Shown here: in pieces, positions 1 through 6,529 of the stretch
Position numbering within the stretch: position 1 is the first letter of the stretch
Layout of the letters: every line of letters begins with the position of its first letter
Notes under the pieces: generated by a model
What the model saw: only the letters and a program-made list of their open reading frames with translations
What the model was told of the DNA's origin: nothing
Database searches by the model: none
From: Endomicrobiia bacterium
Lineage (GTDB): Bacteria; Elusimicrobiota; Endomicrobiia; PHAN01
Direction: 5' to 3'
DNA: 7,978 nt
NCBI GenBank assembly: GCA_030018875.1
Contig: JASEHK010000060.1
Span: forward strand, 1 to 7,978
Made by a program: the position numbers and the translations under genes

Positions 1-31
1 TTTCAGCATCCCTTAAAGAACGAGCAACTAC
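1..31 (-). repeat. Second, degenerate copy of the short repeat unit
   Basis: On the minus strand it starts GTAGTTGC and ends CTGAAA, matching the ends of the unit at 60-89 (GTAGYYGC...CTGAWA) in the same orientation, with a diverged middle that pairs poorly. It reaches the window edge, so it may be cut. The likeness is short and could be chance. Confidence 0.35.
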
Positions 32-35
32 AAAA

Positions 36-55
36 TACTTAATGCGTTTGTATTA
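36..55. repeat. 20-bp direct repeat, downstream copy
   Basis: An exact copy of the 20 bp at 87-106 in the same orientation, 31 bp away from it. On the minus strand it lies just past cusA and includes a second copy of the last cusA codons and stop. Likely a target-site or slippage duplication. Confidence 0.85.
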
Positions 56-59
56 GGTG

Positions 60-89
60 TATCAGGGCATCGCAAGGCGATGCGGCTAC
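60..89 (-). repeat. Short hairpin repeat unit after cusA
   Basis: On the minus strand the unit starts GTAGCCGC and ends CTGATA, with a perfect 7-bp stem GCATCGC/GCGATGC and a 3-nt loop (67-83). It begins right after the cusA stop codon. It looks like a short interspersed hairpin repeat; without a T-run after the stem it is a poor intrinsic terminator but could protect the 3' end of the message. Confidence 0.6.
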
Positions 90-106
90 TTAATGCGTTT
101 GTATTA
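87..106. repeat. 20-bp direct repeat, copy holding the end of cusA
   Basis: Identical to 36-55. It contains the codons for the last residues of CusA (LIQTH, partly) and the TAA at 92-90, so this copy is both coding and repeat. The 31 bp between the copies hold a hairpin. Confidence 0.85.
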
Positions 107-3100
107 ATTTCCGTTCTACAAGCCACAAGTAAATCGTGGGAACTATGAACCACGAAAGGGACGCGAATATCATACCCGCGAACGACGGAATGGCCATAGG
201 AATCATCACTTCTTTTCCTGTGCCGGGGAAAATAAATATCGGAAGAAGCGCGAGTATTGTCGTGATGCTCGTCATAAACGCCGGTCGTATTCTGGCTTTG
301 CCCGCCTCGACGACGGCGGCGACAATTTCATTTTTCGAGACGGGTTTCAGGCGCGCGAAGACCTGGTCGAGATATGTCGTCATCAAAACTCCGTCGTCCA
401 CGGCGATGCCGAAAAGCGCTATGAAACCCACCCAAACGGCCACGGAAAAGTTGAAGCCCGATACGGCCAATAGGAAGACGCCGCCCGCAAAAGAAACCGG
501 CACCGCGGCGAATATCGCAAGCGATTTTGCATGAGATTTGAAGTTCATGAAAATCAGAAGATAACTTAAGAAAAGCGACACCGGAAGCAGCACCGATATC
601 GTGTTGCGGGCGCGGACTTGGCTTTCGAACTGACCCGCCCACTCTACGGAGTAGCCCGCGGGAATTTGTCCGGCGAGTTCCGAGGCGACTTTTCGCCGCG
701 CTTCTTCCACAAATCCGACGGAGTCGCGGCCTTTCACGTTCATCAGCACATATCCGCGCAGACGGCCGTTCTCGGAGTTTATCATAGCGGGGCCCTCGAC
801 TATACGCACGTCGGCGACCTGCGATATCCGAATGGCGGCGCCGTCTTTCAGAGACAATGTGAGCCGCGCGATTTTTTCGGGCGCGTCGCGGAACTCTCTT
901 AGAAATCTCACGCGCGCGGGATAGCGCTCCCGTCCCTCGTAAATTTCTATAAGGTTCTCGTCGCCTATGGCGTTTTCAACTATTTCCATAAAATCTCCGA
1001 CGGAAACGCCGTATCTGGCAAGTTTGAGCCGGTCGGGGATTATTTCCACGTATGGCTTGCCGGTGATTTTTTCGGCGTAGAGGTCGGACGCTCCCCTCAC
1101 TGTCGCCACGATGTTTTTTATTTTTTCGGCCAGACGCTCTATCCCGCCGGCGTCGTCTCCGAAGACCTTGACTCCGACGGAAGTGCGTATGCCCGTGGAA
1201 AGCATGTCTATGCGGTTTACGATGGGCTGCGTCCAGATGTTTGCCACACCCGGAAGTTTGAGCGCGGCGTCGAGTTCGCCCATAAGTTTTCTTTTGGTCA
1301 TACCCTTGCGCCAGTGTTTTTCCGGTTTAAGGTTTATGAGAGTTTCAAACATTTCGACGGGAGCAGGGTCTGTGGCGGTTTCAGCCCTGCCGGTTTTTCC
1401 GACGACGGATTCAACTTCGGGGAACCCGCTTATGATTTTATTCTGGACGCGCATTATTCTTGACGCTTCCGTCAAAGATACCGACGGCGAGACGACGGGC
1501 ATAAAAAGTATCGTTCCTTCGTCGAACGGAGGCATAAACTCCCTCCCGAGTTTTAAGAATATCACGCCCGACACCAGCACGAGCGCGGCCGATAATGCCC
1601 AGAACTTTTTGCGTCTTGCCAGAACGAACCGCAAAATCTTTTCGTAACGCGCGAGCAGGACTTTTCCGACGGGATTTTCTTCGGGAGCCGCGAGACGTCC
1701 TTTAAGAAAATAGTAGCACAGCACCGGCGCCAGAGTTACGGCCAGAACCGCGGATGCTGCCAGCGCGAAGGTTTTTGTGTATGCCAGCGGGCTGAATAGT
1801 TTTCCTTCCTGACCGGTGAGGCCGAAAACAGGTATGAAAGAAATCACCGTCGTGGCGACGGCCGTAATAAGCGCCGGACCCACTTCCTTGGCGGCCTCGT
1901 AGATTACATCCTCGCGCGCGCGTCCGGGTCCGGCGGCGGCGAGATGCCTGTGGGCGTTTTCCGTCATCACTATTCCTGCGTCCACCAATGCCCCTATCGC
2001 TATGGCGATGCCCGACAGAGACATTATGTTGGCGTCTATTGCGAAGTATTTCATAAATATGAACGATATGAGGATGGCCACCGGAAGAACCAGCGAAACG
2101 ATGAGGTTGGACGCGAAATGACGCAGGAAGAAAAACACTACCGCGACCGTCGCTATTACCTCGAGAATCAGCGTGTCGCGCAAAGTGTTTATTGTGCGCG
2201 CTATCAGTTCGGTTCTGTCGTAAAAAGGAACTATCCTGACGCCCTCGGGCAAGCCCGGCTCTATTTCGGCGATTTTTTGTTTGACGCGCTTTATGACTTC
2301 GCGGGCGTTTTCGCCGTATCTGACTATGACGACTCCGCCGGCGGCTTCTTGTCCGCCCTTGTCGAGCGCGCCGCGCCTGAAATCCGGGCCGAGCGCAACA
2401 TTCGCTATGTTTTTGACGAGGATGGGGACGCCGTCGCCGCGCAAGGCGACAGCGATGTTTTCTATATCGGCGATATTTTTTATGAGACCGACTCCGCGCA
2501 CGATGTATTCCGTGCCGCCGCGCTCGACGACTTTGGCGCCGACGTCGGCGTTGGAGTTTTTCACGGCTTTGAATACTTCGTCGGTGGCGATACCGTAAGC
2601 GACGAGTTTGTCAGGGTCTATATCTATCTGGTATTGCTTGACGAATCCTCCGACGGCCGCGACCTCGGAGACGCCCTCGACCGACGAGAGTTGGTAGCGA
2701 ATGTTATAGTCCTGGATGCTTCTTAATTCCTGAAGGTTGAGCCCGCCACCCTCGACGGTGTACCAGAATACCTGTCCGAGTCCGGTGGCGTCGGGGCCGA
2801 GTGTCGGCGTGACGCCTTTGGGCAGATATTTTTCGACCTCGCGGAGTTTTTCGGCTATGCGAGAGCGCGAAGAGTAAAAGTCAATGTCGTCGCGGAAGAC
2901 GACGTAAACCATCGAAAATCCGAACGCCGACGACGCGCGTATCGTCTTTACGCCCGGGAGGCCGAACATCCGCGTGGTTAGCGGATACGTTACCTGCTCC
3001 TCGACGGTGCGGGTGTCTCTTCCCGGCCACTCCGCGAAAATGATTTGTTGATTTTCGCCGATATCGGGTATGGCGTCCACCGGGACTTTTCCCAGAGACG

Positions 3101-3185
3101 CCGCTCCCCAGCCGACGACGGCCAAAGTTACGGCCAGCACGACGAAGCGGTTGTCAAGGCACCATTTAATAAGTTTGTTTATCAT
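90..3185 (-). CDS. cusA: CusA-type heavy-metal RND efflux pump, inner-membrane subunit
   Basis: A complete 1031-residue RND permease (E. coli CusA is 1047) that would use the proton gradient to expel metal through the adaptor and channel. It opens with the typical MINKLIKWCLDNRF and PVDAIPDIGENQ, followed by EWPGR, TYPLTT and PGVKTIR. TM4 carries GIAIAIGALVDAGIVMTENAH with Asp402, equal to E. coli Asp405. The Cu(I)/Ag(I) site is intact: Met562 (ILFMP), Met612 with Glu614 (APVEMFET) and Met661 (NRIDMLSTGI) match E. coli Met573, Met623/Glu625 and Met672, which separates it from CzcA-type Zn/Co pumps. In TM10 the motif is FGIAVDDG, with Asp930 at the E. coli Glu939 position; Lys984 is replaced by Ala969 (RPAFMT). 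ATG 3185 is fixed by an in-frame stop two codons upstream, yet no Shine-Dalgarno is seen. The last codons and stop lie in a 20-bp direct repeat. It is last in the operon. Confidence 0.96.
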   Translation of the reverse strand: MINKLIKWCLDNRFVVLAVTLAVVGWGAASLGKVPVDAIPDIGENQQIIFAEWPGRDTRTVEEQVTYPLTTRMFGLPGVKTIRASSAFGFSMVYVVFRDDIDFYSSRSRIAEKLREVEKYLPKGVTPTLGPDATGLGQVFWYTVEGGGLNLQELRSIQDYNIRYQLSSVEGVSEVAAVGGFVKQYQIDIDPDKLVAYGIATDEVFKAVKNSNADVGAKVVERGGTEYIVRGVGLIKNIADIENIAVALRGDGVPILVKNIANVALGPDFRRGALDKGGQEAAGGVVIVRYGENAREVIKRVKQKIAEIEPGLPEGVRIVPFYDRTELIARTINTLRDTLILEVIATVAVVFFFLRHFASNLIVSLVLPVAILISFIFMKYFAIDANIMSLSGIAIAIGALVDAGIVMTENAHRHLAAAGPGRAREDVIYEAAKEVGPALITAVATTVISFIPVFGLTGQEGKLFSPLAYTKTFALAASAVLAVTLAPVLCYYFLKGRLAAPEENPVGKVLLARYEKILRFVLARRKKFWALSAALVLVSGVIFLKLGREFMPPFDEGTILFMPVVSPSVSLTEASRIMRVQNKIISGFPEVESVVGKTGRAETATDPAPVEMFETLINLKPEKHWRKGMTKRKLMGELDAALKLPGVANIWTQPIVNRIDMLSTGIRTSVGVKVFGDDAGGIERLAEKIKNIVATVRGASDLYAEKITGKPYVEIIPDRLKLARYGVSVGDFMEIVENAIGDENLIEIYEGRERYPARVRFLREFRDAPEKIARLTLSLKDGAAIRISQVADVRIVEGPAMINSENGRLRGYVLMNVKGRDSVGFVEEARRKVASELAGQIPAGYSVEWAGQFESQVRARNTISVLLPVSLFLSYLLIFMNFKSHAKSLAIFAAVPVSFAGGVFLLAVSGFNFSVAVWVGFIALFGIAVDDGVLMTTYLDQVFARLKPVSKNEIVAAVVEAGKARIRPAFMTSITTILALLPIFIFPGTGKEVMIPMAIPSFAGMIFASLSWFIVPTIYLWLVERKLIQTH

Positions 3186-3236
3186 AAGTTAATCAAAAGA
3201 GTTTCCCGAAAAACTTCCTATCCCCTCATCCCGACA

Positions 3237-3255
3237 CTCTCCCGCAGAGGGAGAG
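3237..3255. repeat. Inner hairpin 1 of the intergenic repeat
   Basis: A perfect 7-bp inverted repeat, CTCTCCC and GGGAGAG, around a 5-nt loop. Neither strand has a following T-run, so it is not a Rho-independent terminator; it could slow decay or partly block movement along the cusB-cusA transcript. Confidence 0.7.
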
Positions 3256-3292
3256 GGAAAACAAGGGTGGAAGTTAGTCGCAAAACAATCTT

Positions 3293-3316
3293 CCTCTCCC
3301 TGCTATATGGGAGAGG
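3293..3316. repeat. Inner hairpin 2 of the intergenic repeat
   Basis: A perfect 8-bp inverted repeat, CCTCTCCC and GGGAGAGG, with an 8-nt AT-rich loop. In the minus-strand transcript it starts 25 nt after the cusB stop codon. No T-run follows, so a simple intrinsic terminator is unlikely; a processing or stabilising hairpin is the more likely effect. Confidence 0.7.
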
Positions 3317-3340
3317 ATTGAGGTGAGGGGCACGCTCCCC

Positions 3341-4543
3341 TCAATGCCTGTGAACGGGCGCAACATCCTGAGATTTTTCTTTTTTGACGGGTTTTGTCGT
3401 CGGCGACTTCTCTTTATCTCCCATCTCTTGGGCCGCGCCCCACTTGAGAGAGTGTCCGCCGCCGAGGGTGGATTGGGAGTCGAGCATAAAGTTGCCCTCG
3501 ACCACGACTTCGTCGCCTTCGCGGAGACCTGATTTCACTTGAATATAATCGCCGAGCGCCTCGCCGGCTACGATTTCTCTGGCGATGTAGGACGTCGGAG
3601 ATTGGCGCACATAGACAAGTTTTCGTTTGCCGGTGTCTATGACGGAGATTAACGGGATGGCGAGCAGATTGCCTGAGCGGACTTCTATTTCGGCGTCGGC
3701 GTATGTCTCGTGCGGCGGGGCTTGCTTTCCACTCGGCGCGCGCGCCTCTATTCTGGCTTTGGCCGTGCGCGTGTTCCGGTTTACGTTAGATTCGACGAAT
3801 TTTACGAAGCCGTCGAAAACGGTTGTGTCGCCGTGCGGCGTTACGCGGACTTTTAATCCACCTTTTACAGAGGCGAGGTCGCTTTCAAAGACATCGGCTA
3901 TGACCCATATTTTTTCTCCCGGATAAATCAAACTCTCGTCGGGCGCTCCTTGCGAGGCCAGAGATTTTAAGTCGGATGCGTCATAGCCGAGCAGTCGGAG
4001 TTTAAGTTCGGCGGCCCTGACGTTTCTTGCAAGCGGGGTTCCGCGCTCTTCTTGCGATGCGTCGGGCGGCGAGGTTTTTACGGCGGATAGATATTCAACC
4101 TGCGTCGTATAGAGCTCGTCGTCGTGGGAGATTCTGGCAGGCAGGCGTATTTTTGAGACGAGAACGCGCCGCGCGGCCTTCTGTGTCCTTATGCCGGCGG
4201 CTTTGGCGGTTTCTTCGGGAACAGTTATGCCGCCCGACGGGGCGGCGTCCACCTTTATCAGAGCCATACCGCATATCGGGCACTTGCCGGGGCCCGACCG
4301 ACGGACTTCAGGATGCATGGAGCACGTCCACACGGACTCCGCCCGACTTTTTTCATTAGAATAAATTGTATCGCCTGTTGTGTCCGTATTCTTCTGTGAT
4401 TTTACGGACGAAGTATGGGTCGGATGACAATGTTCCGCGTCCGCCGGCATCCGCGCAATTGTCGAGATGAAGGCCGCCGTCATAACGGCCATCGTCGAGG
4501 CTCGAAGCGATGATGGTGTGCGTCGAGAGATTTTTGGGTTCAT
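3341..4543 (-). CDS. cusB: CusB-type periplasmic adaptor with fused heavy-metal-binding domain
   Basis: A 400-residue membrane-fusion protein linking the RND pump to the outer channel, and in the Cus family also a metal carrier to the pump. Signal peptide 1-36 ends in an AxA site (ADA), so the mature chain would begin with EHCHPTH, rich in metal ligands. Residues 72-97 form the HMBD-type metal domain (CSMHPEVRRSGPGKCPICGM): Cys74, Met76, His77, Cys88, Cys91, Met93. The adaptor body follows: KIRLPARISHDDELYTTQVEYL (shown by LPARI...DDELY), then LRLLGYD, then YPGEKIWVIADVFESDLASVK, a beta-barrel with VNRNTRTAKARIE (about 254-266), and GLREGDEVVVEGNFMLDSQ (about 339-357) in the membrane-proximal domain. 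The C-terminus ends in VHRH. The lipoyl/hairpin segment is short. GGAGGT (4554-4549) precedes ATG 4543, which overlaps the channel stop as ATGA. Cu(I)/Ag(I) is the likely cargo. Confidence 0.92.
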   Translation of the reverse strand: MNPKISRRTPSSLRASTMAVMTAAFISTIARMPADAEHCHPTHTSSVKSQKNTDTTGDTIYSNEKSRAESVWTCSMHPEVRRSGPGKCPICGMALIKVDAAPSGGITVPEETAKAAGIRTQKAARRVLVSKIRLPARISHDDELYTTQVEYLSAVKTSPPDASQEERGTPLARNVRAAELKLRLLGYDASDLKSLASQGAPDESLIYPGEKIWVIADVFESDLASVKGGLKVRVTPHGDTTVFDGFVKFVESNVNRNTRTAKARIEARAPSGKQAPPHETYADAEIEVRSGNLLAIPLISVIDTGKRKLVYVRQSPTSYIAREIVAGEALGDYIQVKSGLREGDEVVVEGNFMLDSQSTLGGGHSLKWGAAQEMGDKEKSPTTKPVKKEKSQDVAPVHRH

Positions 4544-5832
4544 TTGAGACCTCCGTTCGCGCCGGGAAGTTCGCCGACGATAAACTCAAGTTCCGCGAGG
4601 CGTTTGTGATAATCGGTTCTCGCGCCCGCGAACGATATTTTTTGGGCAAGAAGATTTCTTTGGGTATCTATTAAATCCGTGAAGTTGCCCCGACCGGTCA
4701 CATAATCCGCGCGGGTTATTTCCAGAGATTGTTCTGCGGCGGGCAGTATGGCGGTTTTGTAGTTTCCGGCGGCGCGCGCAAGATATACGATTTCATAATG
4801 AAGCGCCGTCGCCGCCGCTTCGGCTTCAAGTATGCCGGCCTCAAGATTTCGCGCGGCCTCGTTTTCGCGCGACGCGGCGGCTCTTACGGCCGACGATTGT
4901 TTGGGCGCCCATAGCGGTATGTCCGCCGCGAACATCAGGCGTGTTTCGTCTTCGGACATTTCCATGCGGGCGATTTTTACGCCGACGCGCAGGTCGGGAA
5001 ACCATGAGAGTGTTTCGAAGATTCTGCGCTCGCCGCCGGCTTTTCGAAGTTCACCCAGCCTTTTTGCCGCGGCGGAGTTTTTGCGGGCGCCCTCCGCGAC
5101 TTGTCGGGCGCTCGTCGCGGGCGCGGGCGTCGTTATATCGGCCGATACGTCGGGTTCACCGGGGCTTTCTCCATGGACATCACCACGGGCGGCGGCTCCT
5201 GTTATACGATTTATTTCCGCGACGATTTTGGCGGATTCGGTTTCAAGTCTTATTACTTCATTTTCCGCCAGCGCTATTTCTCCCGCCGCGCGAACGAAAT
5301 CGGCCCTGGACTTTTTACCCGTCACATAAGCCGCTTCCGCCGTCGAGGCGAGGGTTTCGAGCAGTCGGAGATTTTCCCTGTGTATATCGAGTGTTTTTAG
5401 CGCGAGATAATAATCCCAGTACGCTTTTTTTGTTTTTGCCGTAACCTCGCGTATGGTTTCTTCAAGCGCGGCGCCCTCGGCCATTGAGCGCGCCATCGCC
5501 TCGCTCCGCGCCGCCGAAAGTTTATTTGGCGGCATCGGTATCTTCTGCTCCGCTCCGAACATTGATACTCTCGCAGAGCCCGACGGCGCGATTTTTTCCT
5601 CGTAAAATATCATCGGCTGACTCGGCCATGACGCAATGGAGGCTTCGGCTGTCGCCGCGTTCAGGCGTTCGCGCGCCGCTTTGATATCCGGATTATTTTT
5701 GACGGCCTCCGCGACAAGTTTTTCCGGATTAAGCCGAGCCGTATCCGCGCCGTTGTTGACTCCCGCCGCCGTCTTTATGACGAGAACGGCGAGTATTAAT
5801 ATCTTCTTCGCGCGGAAACTTTCACGGTTCAT
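4540..5832 (-). CDS. TolC/CusC-type outer-membrane efflux protein
   Basis: A 430-residue outer-membrane factor that would form the trimeric exit duct of the tripartite pump. A signal peptide is visible (KKILILAVLVIKTAAG, about 9-24). There is no lipobox cysteine, unlike E. coli CusC, so it is probably not lipid-anchored. The mature protein has the family's internal duplication: long heptad-like helices with AYVTGKKSRADFVRA (about 168-182) in the first half and DYVTGRGNFTDLIDTQRNLLAQK (about 376-398) in the second, shown by the shared YVTG(K/R) and D residues. Each half carries a beta hairpin segment: PMIFYEEKIAP...MFGAEQKIPMPPNK (about 73-104) and LRVGVKIARM...LMFAADIPLW (about 281-308). Length is typical of the OEP family. 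ATG at 5832 overlaps the DUF4190 gene stop; the Shine-Dalgarno is weak (GGGAA), so translation may depend on coupling. Its TGA overlaps the adaptor start. Substrate is inferred from the adjacent CusB and CusA. Confidence 0.92.
   Translation of the reverse strand: MNRESFRAKKILILAVLVIKTAAGVNNGADTARLNPEKLVAEAVKNNPDIKAARERLNAATAEASIASWPSQPMIFYEEKIAPSGSARVSMFGAEQKIPMPPNKLSAARSEAMARSMAEGAALEETIREVTAKTKKAYWDYYLALKTLDIHRENLRLLETLASTAEAAYVTGKKSRADFVRAAGEIALAENEVIRLETESAKIVAEINRITGAAARGDVHGESPGEPDVSADITTPAPATSARQVAEGARKNSAAAKRLGELRKAGGERRIFETLSWFPDLRVGVKIARMEMSEDETRLMFAADIPLWAPKQSSAVRAAASRENEAARNLEAGILEAEAAATALHYEIVYLARAAGNYKTAILPAAEQSLEITRADYVTGRGNFTDLIDTQRNLLAQKISFAGARTDYHKRLAELEFIVGELPGANGGLK
4549..4554 (-). 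promoter_or_regulatory. Strong ribosome binding site of cusB
   Basis: GGAGGT on the minus strand, inside the last codons of the channel gene, with GGAGG 6 nt before the cusB ATG. It settles the cusB start and supports translation coupled through the ATGA overlap. Confidence 0.8.
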
Positions 5833-6089
5833 TTTCTGTTCCCGAATAAATCAATTATCTCTCTGCCCTTGATGAAAAAAAGAACGCCCACGACCAAAAT
5901 ATAAACGGCGCCCAGAATTATACCGCTCAGAGCCGCGCCGCGTCCCGTTTTCGACGGGTCTTTTTTTATTTCATTGAGAGCAAGTATACCGAATATTCCC
6001 GCCGCGAGAGCTTTTTCCATGCCGAAAATCTGAATAAAACTAAGCGCTCCGAGCGTCAGACTGACTATCGCGTACTTGGATTTTTTCAT
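5829..6089 (-). CDS. Small DUF4190-like membrane protein
   Basis: An 86-residue membrane protein of no known function. The sequence follows the DUF4190 pattern: a first hydrophobic segment (about residues 6-22, YAIVSLTLGALSF), a short turn, a second segment ending in GIFGILALNEIKKD (about 26-44), then a polar loop and GRGAALSGIILGAVYILVVGVLFF (about 49-73, shown in part by its GxxLSGIILG core). The C-terminus is charged (GREIIDLFGNRK). The start at 6089 is well supported: AGGAG (6101-6097) precedes it by 7 nt, the ATG overlaps the stop of the upstream gene as ATGA, and a longer reading with an arginine-rich extension up to 6191 would lie inside that gene. It overlaps the outer-membrane channel gene downstream by ATGA as well, so it is made as part of the efflux operon. 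A role as a helper of the efflux complex or of the sigma/anti-sigma pair is only a guess. Confidence 0.85.
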   Translation of the reverse strand: MKKSKYAIVSLTLGALSFIQIFGMEKALAAGIFGILALNEIKKDPSKTGRGAALSGIILGAVYILVVGVLFFIKGREIIDLFGNRK

Positions 6090-6517
6090 TGATGTTCTCC
6101 TTCGCTGCAAGTATTGATGTGTCGGCGCGTGGTTGCGCCGTCGCCTCCGCATTCGCGATGGGCGCACTCGCCACGGGCGCATTTGGCGCATTCTTCGAGC
6201 GCCGAAAAACAGTTGTGCAGAGACGACACGGTGCGTTGCCGCGCCGCCGGCAGCGCCTGCGCCGCCAGAGTAAAAATGGCCCGTTGCGCGTCGGGCGTTT
6301 TGGCGGCAACGGATATTCTTAAAACGGACAATATCGTTAGTGTCAATCCCGCCGTCGCCAAAAGAGCGAAAATTCCCGTCGGCGCGAGCACACTCATTCT
6401 GAGTTTGTTCTCGCGGGCTTTTTCGGCGGCTTCAAGACAACTCCGCCTGAAACCCGCCCGAGGCTCTATGCCCCGGACAGATGCTAGAAGTTCTTTAAGT
6501 TTCTCATTGTCGTTCAT
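6086..6517 (-). CDS. Putative anti-sigma factor, single-span membrane protein with Cys/His-rich outer tail
   Basis: The predicted protein has 143 residues. A short cytoplasmic stretch (1-40, LKELLASVRGIEPRAGFRRS) has the style of segments preceding the membrane span in many ECF-linked anti-sigma proteins. One hydrophobic helix lies at about 42-66. An outer domain of about 75 residues ends in a cluster with Cys103, 110, 113, 118, 123, 137 and His101, 120, 133, 142. Positive charges before the helix favour an inside N-terminus, placing the cluster in the periplasm. It lies just after the sigma gene and upstream of a copper-type efflux set, so sensing periplasmic Cu/Ag (or redox state) and releasing the sigma factor is the natural proposal, but no family was firmly recognised and the classical HxxxCxxC zinc motif is absent. 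Start chosen at 6517: GAGGG (6529-6525) lies 7 nt upstream. An in-frame ATG at 6595, 2 nt past the sigma stop, would add 26 residues including CxxxCxxC. The stop overlaps the next gene as ATGA. Confidence 0.7.
   Translation of the reverse strand: MNDNEKLKELLASVRGIEPRAGFRRSCLEAAEKARENKLRMSVLAPTGIFALLATAGLTLTILSVLRISVAAKTPDAQRAIFTLAAQALPAARQRTVSSLHNCFSALEECAKCARGECAHRECGGDGATTRRHINTCSEGEHQ
6097..6101 (-). promoter_or_regulatory. Ribosome binding site deciding the DUF4190 gene start
   Basis: AGGAG on the minus strand, 7 nt before ATG 6089. It favours the 86-residue product over a 120-residue reading with an arginine-rich extension. Confidence 0.8.
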
Positions 6518-6524
6518 GGTATTG

Positions 6525-6529
6525 CCCTC
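6525..6529 (-). promoter_or_regulatory. Ribosome binding site favouring the 6517 start of the putative anti-sigma gene
   Basis: GAGGG on the minus strand, 7 nt before ATG 6517. The competing ATG at 6595 has no comparable site, though it lies closer to the sigma stop. Confidence 0.6.

Larger units (their letters stand above)
3221..3330. repeat. MITE-like nested palindromic repeat between cusB and cusA
   Basis: About 110 bp of non-coding sequence with nested inverted repeats. The outer arms are CCCCTCA (3222-3228) and TGAGGGG (3324-3330), extended imperfectly inward (CCCCTCATCCCGA against the complement of TTGAGGTGAGGGG). Inside are two further hairpins: CTCTCCC/GGGAGAG (3237-3243 with 3249-3255) and CCTCTCCC/GGGAGAGG (3293-3300 with 3309-3316). 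The CCCCTCATCC...CTCTCCC...GGGAGAGG...GGTGAGGGG style resembles a dispersed palindromic repeat recalled from many Gram-negative genomes. No open frame of note lies in it and no transposase is nearby. It is transcribed inside the operon and would fold in the mRNA between the two pump subunits. Confidence 0.75.

Noticed and set aside
67..83. Rho-independent terminator after cusA
   Set aside because: The stem is good (7 bp, GC-rich) but no T-run follows on the minus strand, only CCTGATACACC; kept as a repeat hairpin instead.
36..106. Possible two-repeat CRISPR remnant (20-bp repeats, 31-bp spacer)
   Set aside because: Only two copies, one copy is part of the cusA reading frame, the repeat is short, and the spacer is itself a palindrome. 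No cas genes are present.
1944..2726. A 260-codon open frame on the plus strand, opposite cusA
   Set aside because: Its translation is rich in Tyr, Arg and Asp, resembles no family, and lies fully antisense to well-supported cusA coding sequence; it reflects the codon bias of the real gene.
6090..6191. Arginine-rich N-terminal extension of the DUF4190 protein
   Set aside because: It overlaps the Cys/His tail of the anti-sigma gene in another frame, and a clear ribosome site marks the start at 6089.
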